Of a DNA stretch of 64,000 nucleotides, positions 16,794-24,954 are shown in pieces. The translations under genes were made by a program, and so were the position numbers. Numbering within the stretch: the first letter of the stretch is position 1; every line of letters begins with the position of its first letter. The notes below the pieces were generated by a model. That model saw only the letters and a list, made by a program, of their open reading frames with translations, was not told the DNA's origin and did not search any database. The DNA lies in the NCBI RefSeq assembly GCF_005771425.1, contig NZ_VBTZ01000004.1, positions 124,001 to 188,000 of the forward strand, given 5' to 3'. The DNA comes from Methylocystis sp. B8. Its GTDB lineage: Bacteria > Pseudomonadota > Alphaproteobacteria > Rhizobiales > Beijerinckiaceae.

Positions 16794-17438
16794 ATGTCCG
16801 ACATTCTCACCCACGCCCAGATCTGGGCGGCGATCGACGCGCTTGGCGAGCGTTATGGCATGACGCCGTCGGGCCTGGCGCGAAAGGCCGGCCTCGATCC
16901 GACGACCTTCAATCGCTCGAAGCGCGAAACGTCGAGCGGGCGCCAGCGCTGGCCCTCGACCGAATCGATCGCCAAGGTGCTGCAGGCGACGGGCGCCGGA
17001 CTCGATGAATTCATGTCGCTGGTGACGGCGAACAGCGCCGCGGGCCGGCTGCGTCATACGCGGCCGCTGATCGGCCTGGCGCAGGCCGGCGTCGGCGGCT
17101 TTTTCGACGATGCGGGCTTCGCCACCGGCGCCGGCTGGGACGAGATCGACGTGCTGGCCGAAGCCGACGAACATTCCTACGCGCTGGAGATATCCGGCGA
17201 CTCCATGGCGCCGCTCTATCGCGATGGCGATGTGGTGATCGTTTCGCCCTCAGCGCCGGTGCGTCGCGGCGACCGCGTGGTCGTGAAAACCACCTCGGGC
17301 GAGATCATGGCCAAGGAGCTGAAGCGTGAGACGGCGCGAACCATCGAGCTGCGTTCAGTCAATCCAGCCTATCCCGACCGCACGATTCCTCGCGACGAGA
17401 TCAGTTGGATGGCCCGCATCCTCTGGGCGAGCCAGTAA
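16794..17438 (+). CDS. LexA/CI-like repressor: HTH plus S24 peptidase domain
   Basis: A 214-residue transcription regulator. The N-terminal helix-turn-helix covers about residues 10-75 (GMTPSGLARKAGLDPTTFNR). The C-terminal S24 domain has Ser137 in SGDSM and Lys174 in IMAKEL, 37 residues apart as in LexA. PLIG...AQAG places an Ala98-Gly99 pair where LexA-type cleavage occurs. Self-cleavage on DNA damage or another signal is therefore plausible. It is not LexA itself, which is shaped differently at the N-terminus. Its promoter holds a perfect palindrome. No phage genes are nearby, so it is a chromosomal regulator. Confidence 0.88.
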   Translation: MSDILTHAQIWAAIDALGERYGMTPSGLARKAGLDPTTFNRSKRETSSGRQRWPSTESIAKVLQATGAGLDEFMSLVTANSAAGRLRHTRPLIGLAQAGVGGFFDDAGFATGAGWDEIDVLAEADEHSYALEISGDSMAPLYRDGDVVIVSPSAPVRRGDRVVVKTTSGEIMAKELKRETARTIELRSVNPAYPDRTIPRDEISWMARILWASQ

Positions 17439-17541
17439 CGTGTGACGCTTAGTCGCTTCCGATCCATTTACCCTCGCGTGGATGCAGCCGTGCTATAACG
17501 CCCAACCTCTTACGCCCGCTTCCATCCAGGTGAATGCCGCC

Positions 17542-18606
17542 ATGCGTCTTTCTTTGATCGCTTCTCTTGTCGCGTTGCTTATTGGCGGCCCGGCGTTCGC
17601 CGACGCCAGCCTCAGGGATAAGGCGAAAGAGCTGTTCCAGCCGATTCCTACAGCGCCGCCGGCGATTCCTGGCGAGACGGCGACGCCGGAAAAACTCGCG
17701 CTCGGCAAAATGCTCTACTTCGAGCCGCGTCTTTCCGAAACGCATGATGTCAGCTGCGCGGACTGTCACAATCTGAGCATGGGCGGCGTCGACGGCGGCA
17801 AGCTCTCGGGCGGCCACAACGCGCAGCTCGCCGGCCGTGAGGTGCTCACGGTGATGAACGCCATTTTCAACAAATCCCAATATTGGGATGGCCGCGCCGC
17901 CGATCTTGCCGACCAGGTGGTCAATTCGGTGATGGCCAATCCAAAGGCGATGTTGAAAACGCGCGGCGGCCCCATGCCGATCAATCCGACGGAACACGCC
18001 GCTGCAAAGCAACGCGCCGTGGAGCAATTTAAGAGAATCCCCGATTACGTCGCAGCCTTTAAGCAGGCCTTTCCCGAGCAGAGCGATCCCGTCGCTTATG
18101 ACAATATCGGCCGCGCCATCGCGCTCTTCGAGGCGACGCTGATCACGCCCGACGCGCCTTTCGATCGCTGGCTCAAAGGGGACGAGAAGGCGCTGTCGGA
18201 ATCGCAGAAGGAGGGGCTGAAACTCTTCATCGATAAGGGCTGCGCGACCTGCCACAACGGCGTCAATGTCGGCGGCGGCATGTATGCGCGTTTCGGCGTC
18301 GTCAAACAGCCAGCGCCCGACTATCTGCCGCCGGACGATTTGGGCCGGTTCGCGGTCACCAAGGCGATCGCCGACAAATACGCCTTCAAGGTTCCCTCGC
18401 TTCGCAACGTCGAACTGACGGCGCCCTATTTCCACACCGGCGCGACCTTCGATCTGAAGAAGGCCGTGGCGGTGATGGGCGAAAGCCAACTCGGCGCCGA
18501 ACTCAGCGCGGACGAGACCGAAAAGATCGTCGCCTTCCTGGATTCGCTGACCGGGCGCCAGCCGCAAGTGGTCCTGCCGATTCTGCCGCCGCGCACCGCT
18601 CCTTAA
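17542..18606 (+). CDS. diheme cytochrome c peroxidase (CcpA/MauG superfamily)
   Basis: Periplasmic peroxidase that would reduce H2O2 with electrons from c-type cytochromes. It has 354 residues and a signal peptide ending AFA. Two haem sites are present, CADCH and CATCH. The conserved C-terminal segment YFHTGATFDLKKAVAVM...QLG keeps a Met where peroxidases have an axial ligand and MauG has Tyr, so a classic peroxidase is favoured. The ATG of MRLSLIA fits the signal peptide; the frame opens 20 codons earlier. It converges with gcvPB. Confidence 0.88.
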   Translation: MRLSLIASLVALLIGGPAFADASLRDKAKELFQPIPTAPPAIPGETATPEKLALGKMLYFEPRLSETHDVSCADCHNLSMGGVDGGKLSGGHNAQLAGREVLTVMNAIFNKSQYWDGRAADLADQVVNSVMANPKAMLKTRGGPMPINPTEHAAAKQRAVEQFKRIPDYVAAFKQAFPEQSDPVAYDNIGRAIALFEATLITPDAPFDRWLKGDEKALSESQKEGLKLFIDKGCATCHNGVNVGGGMYARFGVVKQPAPDYLPPDDLGRFAVTKAIADKYAFKVPSLRNVELTAPYFHTGATFDLKKAVAVMGESQLGAELSADETEKIVAFLDSLTGRQPQVVLPILPPRTAP

Positions 18607-18624
18607 GCGAACGCGCGTTGACGG

Positions 18625-20169
18625 TCAGGCGGCGGCGCTCGCGGTCCAACGCAGCACCGGCTTTCTCGCCGCGAGCGCTTCATCGACGCGTCTGCGCGGC
18701 GCAAGACGCGGCGCCGGGGTAAAGCGCGCGACTTCGCCGGCTTTGGCGCTTTGCGCAAGATCGCGCAGCGTCGCGATGAAGAGATCGAGGGAAGCCTTCG
18801 ATTCCGATTCCGTCGGCTCAATGAGCATGGCGCCATGCGCGACCAGCGGGAAATAAATCGTCATCGGGTGATAGCCCTCGTCGATCATCGCCTTGGCGAA
18901 GTCGAGCGTCGTCACGCCGGTTCCGCGCAGCCAGGCGTCGTCGAACAGCACTTCATGCATGCAGATGCGGTCGCTGAAAGGCTGAGTCATCACATCGCGC
19001 AAAGACGCGCGGACATAATTCGCCGCGAGCACAGCGTCTTTCGAGGCCTGCGCAAGCCCGTCGGCGCCATGCGCGAGCATATAGGCGAGCGCCCTTACGA
19101 ACATGCCCATCTGACCATGGAAGGCGGTCAGTCGGCCGAAGCTCTCCGTCCCCTCAGCGTTCTCAACAAGCTCCAACGAGTCGCCATTACGTCGAATGAA
19201 CGGCACGGGCGCGAAGGGCGCGAGGCGTTCTGACAGGACGACCGGTCCGGCGCCTGGACCGCCGCCGCCATGCGGCGTCGAGAACGTCTTGTGCAAATTT
19301 ATGTGCATGGCGTCGATGCCGAAATCGCCCGGCCGCGCGACGCCGGCGATGGCGTTGAAATTGGCGCCGTCGCAATAGAAATAGCCGCCCGCCTCGTGGA
19401 TCGCGTCGGCGATGTCGACGATCTCGCGTTCGAACAGCCCGCAGGTGTTGGGGTTCGTCAGCATGATCGCCGCGACGTCGGGGCCGAGCGCGTCCCTCAC
19501 GGCCTGCGCGCGCACCGTTCCATCGGGCGCCGCGGGTACGACGCGCACCGAAAATCCAAGCAGCGCCGCCGTCGCTGGATTGGTGCCATGCGCGGACTGC
19601 GGAATGAGCACGACATTGCGCGTTGCGCTTTCGCCCTTGGCCGCGATCGCGGATTTGATCGCCATCATGCCGCAGAGCTCGCCATGCGCTCCCGCCTTTG
19701 GCGACAGCGCCACCGCCTGCATATTGGTGAGCGTCATCAGCCAGTCGGCGAGAGCCTGCATCAGCTCCAGCGCGCCATGAGCGGTCGATTGCGGCTGCAG
19801 CGGATGAAGATCGGCGAAGCCTTCATAGCGCGCGATCTTCTCATTGCTGCGCGGATTATGCTTCATCGTGCAGGAGCCGAGCGGATAGAGCCCGGCGTCG
19901 ATCGAATAATTCTTGCGCGACAGCCGCACATAATGGCGCATCGTCTCCGGTTCGGTGAGTCCTGGAAGACCGATCGAGGCAGTGCGCTCGAGCGCGCCGA
20001 GCCGCGTCGCGAACGGCGCCGGATCTTCGATGTCGACGCCGGTCGCGTCAGTCCGGCCGATCTCGAAGATCAGCGGTTCTTCCTGATCGAGTCCGCGATT
20101 GCCGGTGAAGGTCGCGGGCGTTCTGTCGGCGTCGAGCGGTTCGACGGCTGCGGGTCTGTCGAGCATCAA
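18625..20169 (-). CDS. gcvPB: glycine dehydrogenase (decarboxylating) subunit 2
   Basis: C-terminal half of the split P-protein. With GcvPA it decarboxylates glycine and passes the aminomethyl group to GcvH. It has 514 residues; the PLP lysine is in INLHKTFSTPHGGGGPG, and SCTMKHNPR and GANFNAI are typical. It is the last gene of gcvT-gcvH-gcvPA-gcvPB, and its ATG overlaps the gcvPA stop. Ends converge with the peroxidase gene. Confidence 0.97.
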   Translation of the reverse strand: MMLDRPAAVEPLDADRTPATFTGNRGLDQEEPLIFEIGRTDATGVDIEDPAPFATRLGALERTASIGLPGLTEPETMRHYVRLSRKNYSIDAGLYPLGSCTMKHNPRSNEKIARYEGFADLHPLQPQSTAHGALELMQALADWLMTLTNMQAVALSPKAGAHGELCGMMAIKSAIAAKGESATRNVVLIPQSAHGTNPATAALLGFSVRVVPAAPDGTVRAQAVRDALGPDVAAIMLTNPNTCGLFEREIVDIADAIHEAGGYFYCDGANFNAIAGVARPGDFGIDAMHINLHKTFSTPHGGGGPGAGPVVLSERLAPFAPVPFIRRNGDSLELVENAEGTESFGRLTAFHGQMGMFVRALAYMLAHGADGLAQASKDAVLAANYVRASLRDVMTQPFSDRICMHEVLFDDAWLRGTGVTTLDFAKAMIDEGYHPMTIYFPLVAHGAMLIEPTESESKASLDLFIATLRDLAQSAKAGEVARFTPAPRLAPRRRVDEALAARKPVLRWTASAAA

Positions 20170-21509
20170 AGCGACTCCTTCAGCACCGAGACAAACGCGT
20201 CGCGATCTTCATCCGTGTTGACTTCGGTGCTGGCGACGATGAGGAGATCGTCGAGGCCGGCGCGCGGCAAAAGCCGGGAGACGGGAACGCCGGCAAGAAC
20301 CCCGCGCGCCGCCATTTTTTCGACGAGCACGGCGGCGTCGCCCGCGAAGCGAAGCGTAAACTCGTTGAAGAAGGTCTCGTTGAGAACCTCGACTTTTGGA
20401 ACGTCAGCAAGCATCTGCGCGAGCAAAACCGCATTGGCATGATTGACGCGCGCGAGCCGCGTCAATCCTGCTTCGCCAAGCAAGGTCAGGTGAATGGTGA
20501 AGGCGAGCGCGCATAGGCCGGAATTGGTGCAGATATTCGAAGTCGCCTTGTCGCGCCTTATATGCTGTTCGCGCGTCGAAAGCGTCAGCACATAAGAGCG
20601 TCTGCCATCGGCGTCGACGCTTTCGCCGGCGAGTCGGCCTGGCGTCTGCCGCAGGAATTCATGCCGCGTAGCGAAGAGCCCCACATAAGGCCCGCCGAAA
20701 TTGAGCGCATTGCCGATCGACTGGCCTTCGCCGACGACGATGTCGGCGCCCATCGCGCCCGGCGATTTGAGGAGACCGAGCGACACGGCTTCAGTGAAGA
20801 CGGCGACAAGAAGCGCGCCGTTCCTGTGGCAGGTTTCAGCAATCTTCGTTAGATCGCGCAAATTGCCGAAGACGTCTGGCGTCTGCACGACGACGCAAGA
20901 GAGGGTGTCGTCAATTCGCGCGATGAGATCTTCGACGGCGCGAATGTCAGGCGCCATCGTCTCGACTTCGTCTTCGGCGAGGCGCGAGATGGTTCGGATG
21001 ATTTCGGCGTAATGCGGATGCAGCCCGCCCGAGAGCAGCGCCTTGCGTCGCTTCGTGATCCGATGCGCCATGAGCACGGCTTCGGCAGTCGCGGTCGACC
21101 CGTCATACATGGAGGCGTTGGCGACTTCCATGCCTGTCAGCAGAGCGACCTGGGTCTGGAACTCGAAGAGATATTGCAGCGTGCCTTGCGAGATTTCAGG
21201 CTGATAGGGCGTGTAGCTCGTCAAGAACTCCGAGCGTTGAATGAGATGATCGACGCTTGCGGGAATGTGGTGCTTATAGGCGCCGGCGCCGACGAAGAAG
21301 GGCGCGCGCGACGCGGGAACATTACGTTCGGCAAGCTTCGCGAAGAAACGCTCGACGTCGAGCTCAGACTTGCCTTTCGGCAGATCGAGCGGCGCCTTTA
21401 ACAGCGTCTCGGCCGGCGCGTCGGCGTAGAGCGCTTCGACCGAGGGAACGCCGATCGTCGCGAGCATCGCGCTTCGGTCGGCCTCTGACAGCGGATGATA
21501 GCGCATCAT
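20166..21509 (-). CDS. gcvPA: glycine dehydrogenase (decarboxylating) subunit 1
   Basis: N-terminal half of the split P-protein, 447 residues. MRYHPLSEADRSAML, FVGAGAYKHHIPASVDHL and SYTPYQPEISQGTLQYLFEFQ are diagnostic. It pairs with GcvPB to form the active enzyme. AAGGAAAAG precedes a double ATG; I took the first. The stop codon overlaps the gcvPB start. The longer frame upstream runs into gcvH in another frame and is not used. Confidence 0.97.
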   Translation of the reverse strand: MMRYHPLSEADRSAMLATIGVPSVEALYADAPAETLLKAPLDLPKGKSELDVERFFAKLAERNVPASRAPFFVGAGAYKHHIPASVDHLIQRSEFLTSYTPYQPEISQGTLQYLFEFQTQVALLTGMEVANASMYDGSTATAEAVLMAHRITKRRKALLSGGLHPHYAEIIRTISRLAEDEVETMAPDIRAVEDLIARIDDTLSCVVVQTPDVFGNLRDLTKIAETCHRNGALLVAVFTEAVSLGLLKSPGAMGADIVVGEGQSIGNALNFGGPYVGLFATRHEFLRQTPGRLAGESVDADGRRSYVLTLSTREQHIRRDKATSNICTNSGLCALAFTIHLTLLGEAGLTRLARVNHANAVLLAQMLADVPKVEVLNETFFNEFTLRFAGDAAVLVEKMAARGVLAGVPVSRLLPRAGLDDLLIVASTEVNTDEDRDAFVSVLKESL

Positions 21510-21523
21510 TCTTTTCCTTGCGC

Positions 21524-21898
21524 TTAAAGCGTCTTCAGGAAGCTTGAATAGGCGGCGTCGTCCATCAGCGAAGCGCATTCGCCAGGATCGCTGACCCGCA
21601 GTTTGACCAGCCAACCGCGTCCGAGCGGATCGTCGTTGACGAGCGCCGGCGTTTCGCCGAGCTCCGGATTGACTTCGACGACTTCGCCGCTGACCGGCGA
21701 ATAGACTTCGCTCGCGGCCTTCACGCTTTCGATCACGGCGATTTCCTTGCCCTTCGCGACTTGCTTGCCAACTTCGGGCAATTCGATGAAGACGATGTCG
21801 CCGAGCTGCGACTGCGCAAAATCCGATATGCCCAGCGTCGCGACGTCGCCATCGAGGGCGACATATTCATGATCCTTGGAGTAGCGGAGATCGCTCAT
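21524..21898 (-). CDS. gcvH: glycine cleavage system H protein
   Basis: Lipoyl carrier of the glycine cleavage system. The 124 residues match the family; the lipoylated Lys60 lies in ESVKAASEVYSPV. It shuttles the aminomethyl group between the P and T proteins. Its ATG overlaps the gcvT stop, and gcvPA follows after 14 bases, so the whole operon is tightly packed. Confidence 0.98.
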   Translation of the reverse strand: MSDLRYSKDHEYVALDGDVATLGISDFAQSQLGDIVFIELPEVGKQVAKGKEIAVIESVKAASEVYSPVSGEVVEVNPELGETPALVNDDPLGRGWLVKLRVSDPGECASLMDDAAYSSFLKTL

Positions 21899-23049
21899 CT
21901 CGCGTCCTTTCCAACCGGCGTTTTGAAGTAGCGATGCGTGACGAAGGGCAGGGCCGCGACGTCGACCTCGATGGGTTTGTCGCGTAGCGTCGCCGATAGA
22001 GTCGCGCCGACGTTGGCGTGATTGCTGGCGACATAGCCCATTGCGATCGGACGCTGCAGTGTCGGGGAAAAGCCGCCTGACGTCACATGACCCACAGTTT
22101 CATTGTCGGGTGCATAGAGCTGCGCGCCTTCGCGCAGCGGCGCCTTCGTCTGCGGAAGAAGCCCAACACGCATGCGCGAAGGACCCTGTTCGAATGCCAG
22201 CCGAATGCGCTCGAAGCCGGGAAATCCGCCTTCGAGTCGGCGGCGCTTGCCGATCGACCAGCCGAGTCCCGCTTCGACAGGATCGATCGTTTCATCGAGG
22301 TCGTGGCCATAGAGCGGCAGGCCCGCCTCGAGACGCAGGGCGTCGCGCGCGCCAAGGCCCGCCGGGGCGACGTCCTCATGCGACAGCAGGAGGCGCGCAA
22401 GGTCTTCCGCATGTTCGGCGCGCAGCGACAGCTCGAACCCGTCTTCGCCAGTATAGCCGCTGCGGGACACGAAAAGCGGCGCGCCGCCAAAGTCGAAGGC
22501 GCGCCAGCTCATGAAAGCAAGGTCCTCGGCGCCGGGGAGGAGGGCGCCGAGGACCGCAGCCGCGCGAGGGCCCTGGAGGGCGAGCAGCGCGCGGTCTAAA
22601 GGATTGAAATCGAATGGCCGCAAAGTCTCCCGGATGAGCGCGAAATCGGTTTGCTTGCGCGCGGCGTTGACGACGAGCAGCAGCCGCTCTTCAACGCCCG
22701 GCAGTCGCGTCACGAGAAGATCGTCGAGAATGCCGCCGTTCTCGTTGAGGAGCTGCGTATATCGCGTGCGTTCCCGTGGGAGCGAGATCAAGTCCGCCGG
22801 CGCGAGGCTTTCGAGCGCCCGCGCCACGCCGGCGCCGGCGAGGATCGCCTGACCCATATGCGAAACGTCGAACAGGCTTGCACAACGCCGCGTATGCAGC
22901 GTCTCGGCGACAATGCCCGCCTCGTATTGCAGCGGCATGTCGTAGCCGGCGAAAGACGCCATGCGCGCGCCAAGCCGTCGATGCAGAGCATCGAGCGGAA
23001 GTTTGGCGAGCGCGTGAGGCGCAGCGGTTGCGACGTCGAGTTGGGTCAA
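21895..23049 (-). CDS. gcvT: glycine cleavage system T protein (aminomethyltransferase)
   Basis: Transfers the methylene group from the H protein to tetrahydrofolate, giving 5,10-methylene-THF and ammonia. It has 384 residues, with MASFAGYDMPLQYEAGI, FDVSHMGQ, and SRSGYTGEDGFELS for folate binding. Translation starts at TTG (23049), supported by GGAG eight bases upstream. It is the first gene of the operon and lies directly behind a tandem glycine riboswitch. In a serine-cycle methylotroph the system links C1 and glycine pools. Confidence 0.97.
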   Translation of the reverse strand: MTQLDVATAAPHALAKLPLDALHRRLGARMASFAGYDMPLQYEAGIVAETLHTRRCASLFDVSHMGQAILAGAGVARALESLAPADLISLPRERTRYTQLLNENGGILDDLLVTRLPGVEERLLLVVNAARKQTDFALIRETLRPFDFNPLDRALLALQGPRAAAVLGALLPGAEDLAFMSWRAFDFGGAPLFVSRSGYTGEDGFELSLRAEHAEDLARLLLSHEDVAPAGLGARDALRLEAGLPLYGHDLDETIDPVEAGLGWSIGKRRRLEGGFPGFERIRLAFEQGPSRMRVGLLPQTKAPLREGAQLYAPDNETVGHVTSGGFSPTLQRPIAMGYVASNHANVGATLSATLRDKPIEVDVAALPFVTHRYFKTPVGKDAR

Positions 23050-23059
23050 CTATCAACTC

Positions 23060-23100
23060 CGGTAGACATGGAAGGCGCAGCAAAGCCGAACTTTGCAGCG
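23060..23100 (-). promoter_or_regulatory. expression-platform hairpin of the gcv riboswitch
   Basis: Between the aptamers and gcvT, GCAAAG/CTTTGC with a TTCGG loop extends through a T-T mismatch into GCGC/GCGC. No U-run follows, so it is likelier to control access to the GGAG site of gcvT than to terminate transcription. Confidence 0.4.
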
Positions 23101-23289
23101 CGCCCCCTCTGTCCGGTGACCTGAGAGATTTCCCTGCGCCGAAGCGTCAGGTTACGCCCTTCGGTGGGCGAAACGCTTACGCGCTTCGCCGCTTTCCAGA
23201 GTTAGTGCCTCGTCGCGGTCCTTTGGCCTGAGCGTTTCCGGGGCGGTTTCGCCTTCGGCGCCGGCGCAAGCGCCGGTCTCTCCCGCGAT
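23101..23289 (-). ncRNA. tandem glycine riboswitch
   Basis: Two consecutive glycine aptamers upstream of gcvT. The first opens with GGGAGAGACCGGC and continues through GCCGAAGGCGAAACCGCC and AACGCTCAGGCCAAAGGACC. The second has ACTCTGGAAAGCGGC, CACCGAAGGGCGTAACC and AATCTCTCAGGTCACCGGACAGAGGGGG. These are the conserved cores of the class, and the tandem order is its usual form. The class usually turns gcv genes on when glycine is high. The boundaries are by eye. Confidence 0.93.
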
Positions 23290-23307
23290 GAAGTTCGACC
23301 TGCCATC

Positions 23308-23336
23308 AAAATGTGGGCGATTCGCGCAATCGTCAA
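23308..23336 (-). promoter_or_regulatory. candidate sigma-70 promoter of the gcv operon
   Basis: TTGACG (23331-23336) and CATTTT (23308-23313) are spaced by 17 bases, which would start RNA about 10 bases before the first aptamer. The -10 box is a weak match. Confidence 0.4.
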
Positions 23337-23400
23337 TCCCAAGGGTTGCGCGTTTTTCTCGCAACTGGCCTGTAGCGCTTAGTCCGTTTGCAACGCGCGC

Positions 23401-23733
23401 TCAATGGCGCTTAGGCGCCCGCATGCGATAGACGCCGTCGTCATCTCGCTCGAAGGTCTCGTCGACCTGCGGATGACGAACCGGCCTGTTGCTGTCGTCG
23501 GGCAGCAGGTTTTGCTCCGACACATAGGCGACATATTCGGTTTCGGCGTTCTCGGCGAAGAGATGATAGAAAGGCTGGTCCTTACGCGGACGCAGTTCTT
23601 CCGGAATCGAAAGCCACCATTCCTCGGTGTTGGCGAAGACGGGATCAACGTCGTAGATCACGCCGCGAAACGGATAGCGGCGATGCTTGACCACTTGGCC
23701 GATAGCGAATTTGGCGATGTTCTCCCGCGCCAT
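23401..23733 (-). CDS. hspQ: heat shock protein HspQ
   Basis: A 110-residue small protein known in enterobacteria as an enhancer of Lon proteolysis and a hemimethylated-DNA-binding protein. FAIGQVVKHRRYPFRGVIYDVDP and DQPFYHLFAENAETEYVAYVSEQNLLPD are strongly conserved. The start ATG begins MARENIAKF. It sits between the gcv leader and malyl-CoA lyase with no evident operon partner. Confidence 0.93.
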   Translation of the reverse strand: MARENIAKFAIGQVVKHRRYPFRGVIYDVDPVFANTEEWWLSIPEELRPRKDQPFYHLFAENAETEYVAYVSEQNLLPDDSNRPVRHPQVDETFERDDDGVYRMRAPKRH

Positions 23734-23823
23734 TCGAAAGCGCCCCTAACACGCTGTTTACTTGTCTTTTACTAGCGCAGGCGCCGCGCGGCCGTCAATT
23801 GCGGCGCGCCGCCGCAAGCAGGC

Positions 23824-24867
23824 TTAGAAGCCGTAGATTCTGGCAAAGTCGGCGTCTTTGGCGGCGACCTGTTTGGCGAGGTCGACGACGACCTTACATT
23901 GTTTCCATGTGGCGTCGTCCTGCATCCGGCCGTCGATCATGACGGCGCCGGTGCCGTCCGGCATCGCTTCGAGCACCCGCTTGGCGAAGGCCACTTCCTG
24001 CGGATCGGGCGAGAAGACTTTCTTCGCGATGGCGATCTGAGAAGGGTGCAGCGACCAAGCGCCAGCGCAGCCGAGCAGAAAGGCGTTGCGAAACTGCGCC
24101 TCGCAAGCGGGCGCGTCGGAGAAGTCGCCGAAGGGACCGTAGAAGGCCTTGATGCCGGCGGAGGCGCAAGCGTCGACCATCTTGGCGATCGTATAATGCC
24201 AGAGGTCTTGCTGATAGGAGGCGCGCAGGCCCTGGCCGGGCTCGGCGTCGGCGATCACTTTATAGTCCGGATGGCCGCCGCCGACTCTTGTGGTCTTCAT
24301 CGCGCGAGAGGCGGCGAGATCGGCCGGCCCGAGCGAAATGCCATGCATGCGCGGCGAAGCGGAAGCGATGGCGTCGACATTCTTCACGCCTTCCGCCGTC
24401 TCCAGAATTGCGTGAATGAGGATCGGCTTCTTGACGCCGTGCCGCGCTTCGAGCTGCGCCAGGAGTTGGTCGAGATAGGCGATGTCCCAGGGACCCTCGA
24501 CCTTGGGCAGCATGACGACGTCGAGCTTGTTTCCGACCGCGCCGACGATTTCGATCATATCGTCGAGCGCCCAGGGGCTGTTGAGCGCATTCATGCGCGT
24601 CCACAGGCCCGTCGAGCCGAAGTCAGTCGATTTAGCCATTTCGATGAAGCCGGCGCGGGCCGCTTCCTTGGCGTCGGCCGGAATCGCGTCTTCGAGATTG
24701 CCGAGTACGACGTCGAGTTGTTTGACGATCTCAGGAACCTTGGCGCGAAATTTTTCGAGATGCGGCGGCACGAAATGAATCATCCGCTCGACCTTGACGG
24801 GCGGTTCGCGCAGAGGCGTGGGAGCGCCGATGGCGAGCGGACGGTAGAATTGATTGGGAAGTTTCAT
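23824..24867 (-). CDS. mcl: malyl-CoA lyase
   Basis: Cleaves malyl-CoA to glyoxylate and acetyl-CoA, the last step of the serine cycle. Related lyases also act on beta-methylmalyl-CoA, which I cannot separate here. The 347 residues belong to the HpcH/HpaI-CitE superfamily: [34 protein letters not shown] and [15 protein letters not shown] are typical of the alphaproteobacterial enzyme. GGAG precedes the ATG. No other serine-cycle gene is adjacent. It is the main hint of methylotrophy in the window. Confidence 0.92.
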   Translation of the reverse strand: MKLPNQFYRPLAIGAPTPLREPPVKVERMIHFVPPHLEKFRAKVPEIVKQLDVVLGNLEDAIPADAKEAARAGFIEMAKSTDFGSTGLWTRMNALNSPWALDDMIEIVGAVGNKLDVVMLPKVEGPWDIAYLDQLLAQLEARHGVKKPILIHAILETAEGVKNVDAIASASPRMHGISLGPADLAASRAMKTTRVGGGHPDYKVIADAEPGQGLRASYQQDLWHYTIAKMVDACASAGIKAFYGPFGDFSDAPACEAQFRNAFLLGCAGAWSLHPSQIAIAKKVFSPDPQEVAFAKRVLEAMPDGTGAVMIDGRMQDDATWKQCKVVVDLAKQVAAKDADFARIYGF

Positions 24868-24954
24868 TCGGTCGCAACTCCGGCGAAAGCTGCGTCGAGT
24901 TAAGCCAGATGCGTTGGCTTGGCAATGGCGCGATCTGTCACGGCCTAGAGGCGT

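Noticed and set aside
17542-18606. MauG or MbnH-like diheme enzyme
   Set aside because: A Met is retained in the C-terminal VM...QLG segment where MauG has Tyr, and no MauG or methanobactin partner gene is adjacent.
19270-20442. 390-codon plus-strand frame opposite gcvPB and gcvPA
   Set aside because: Crosses the junction of two real genes in antisense and has no domain.
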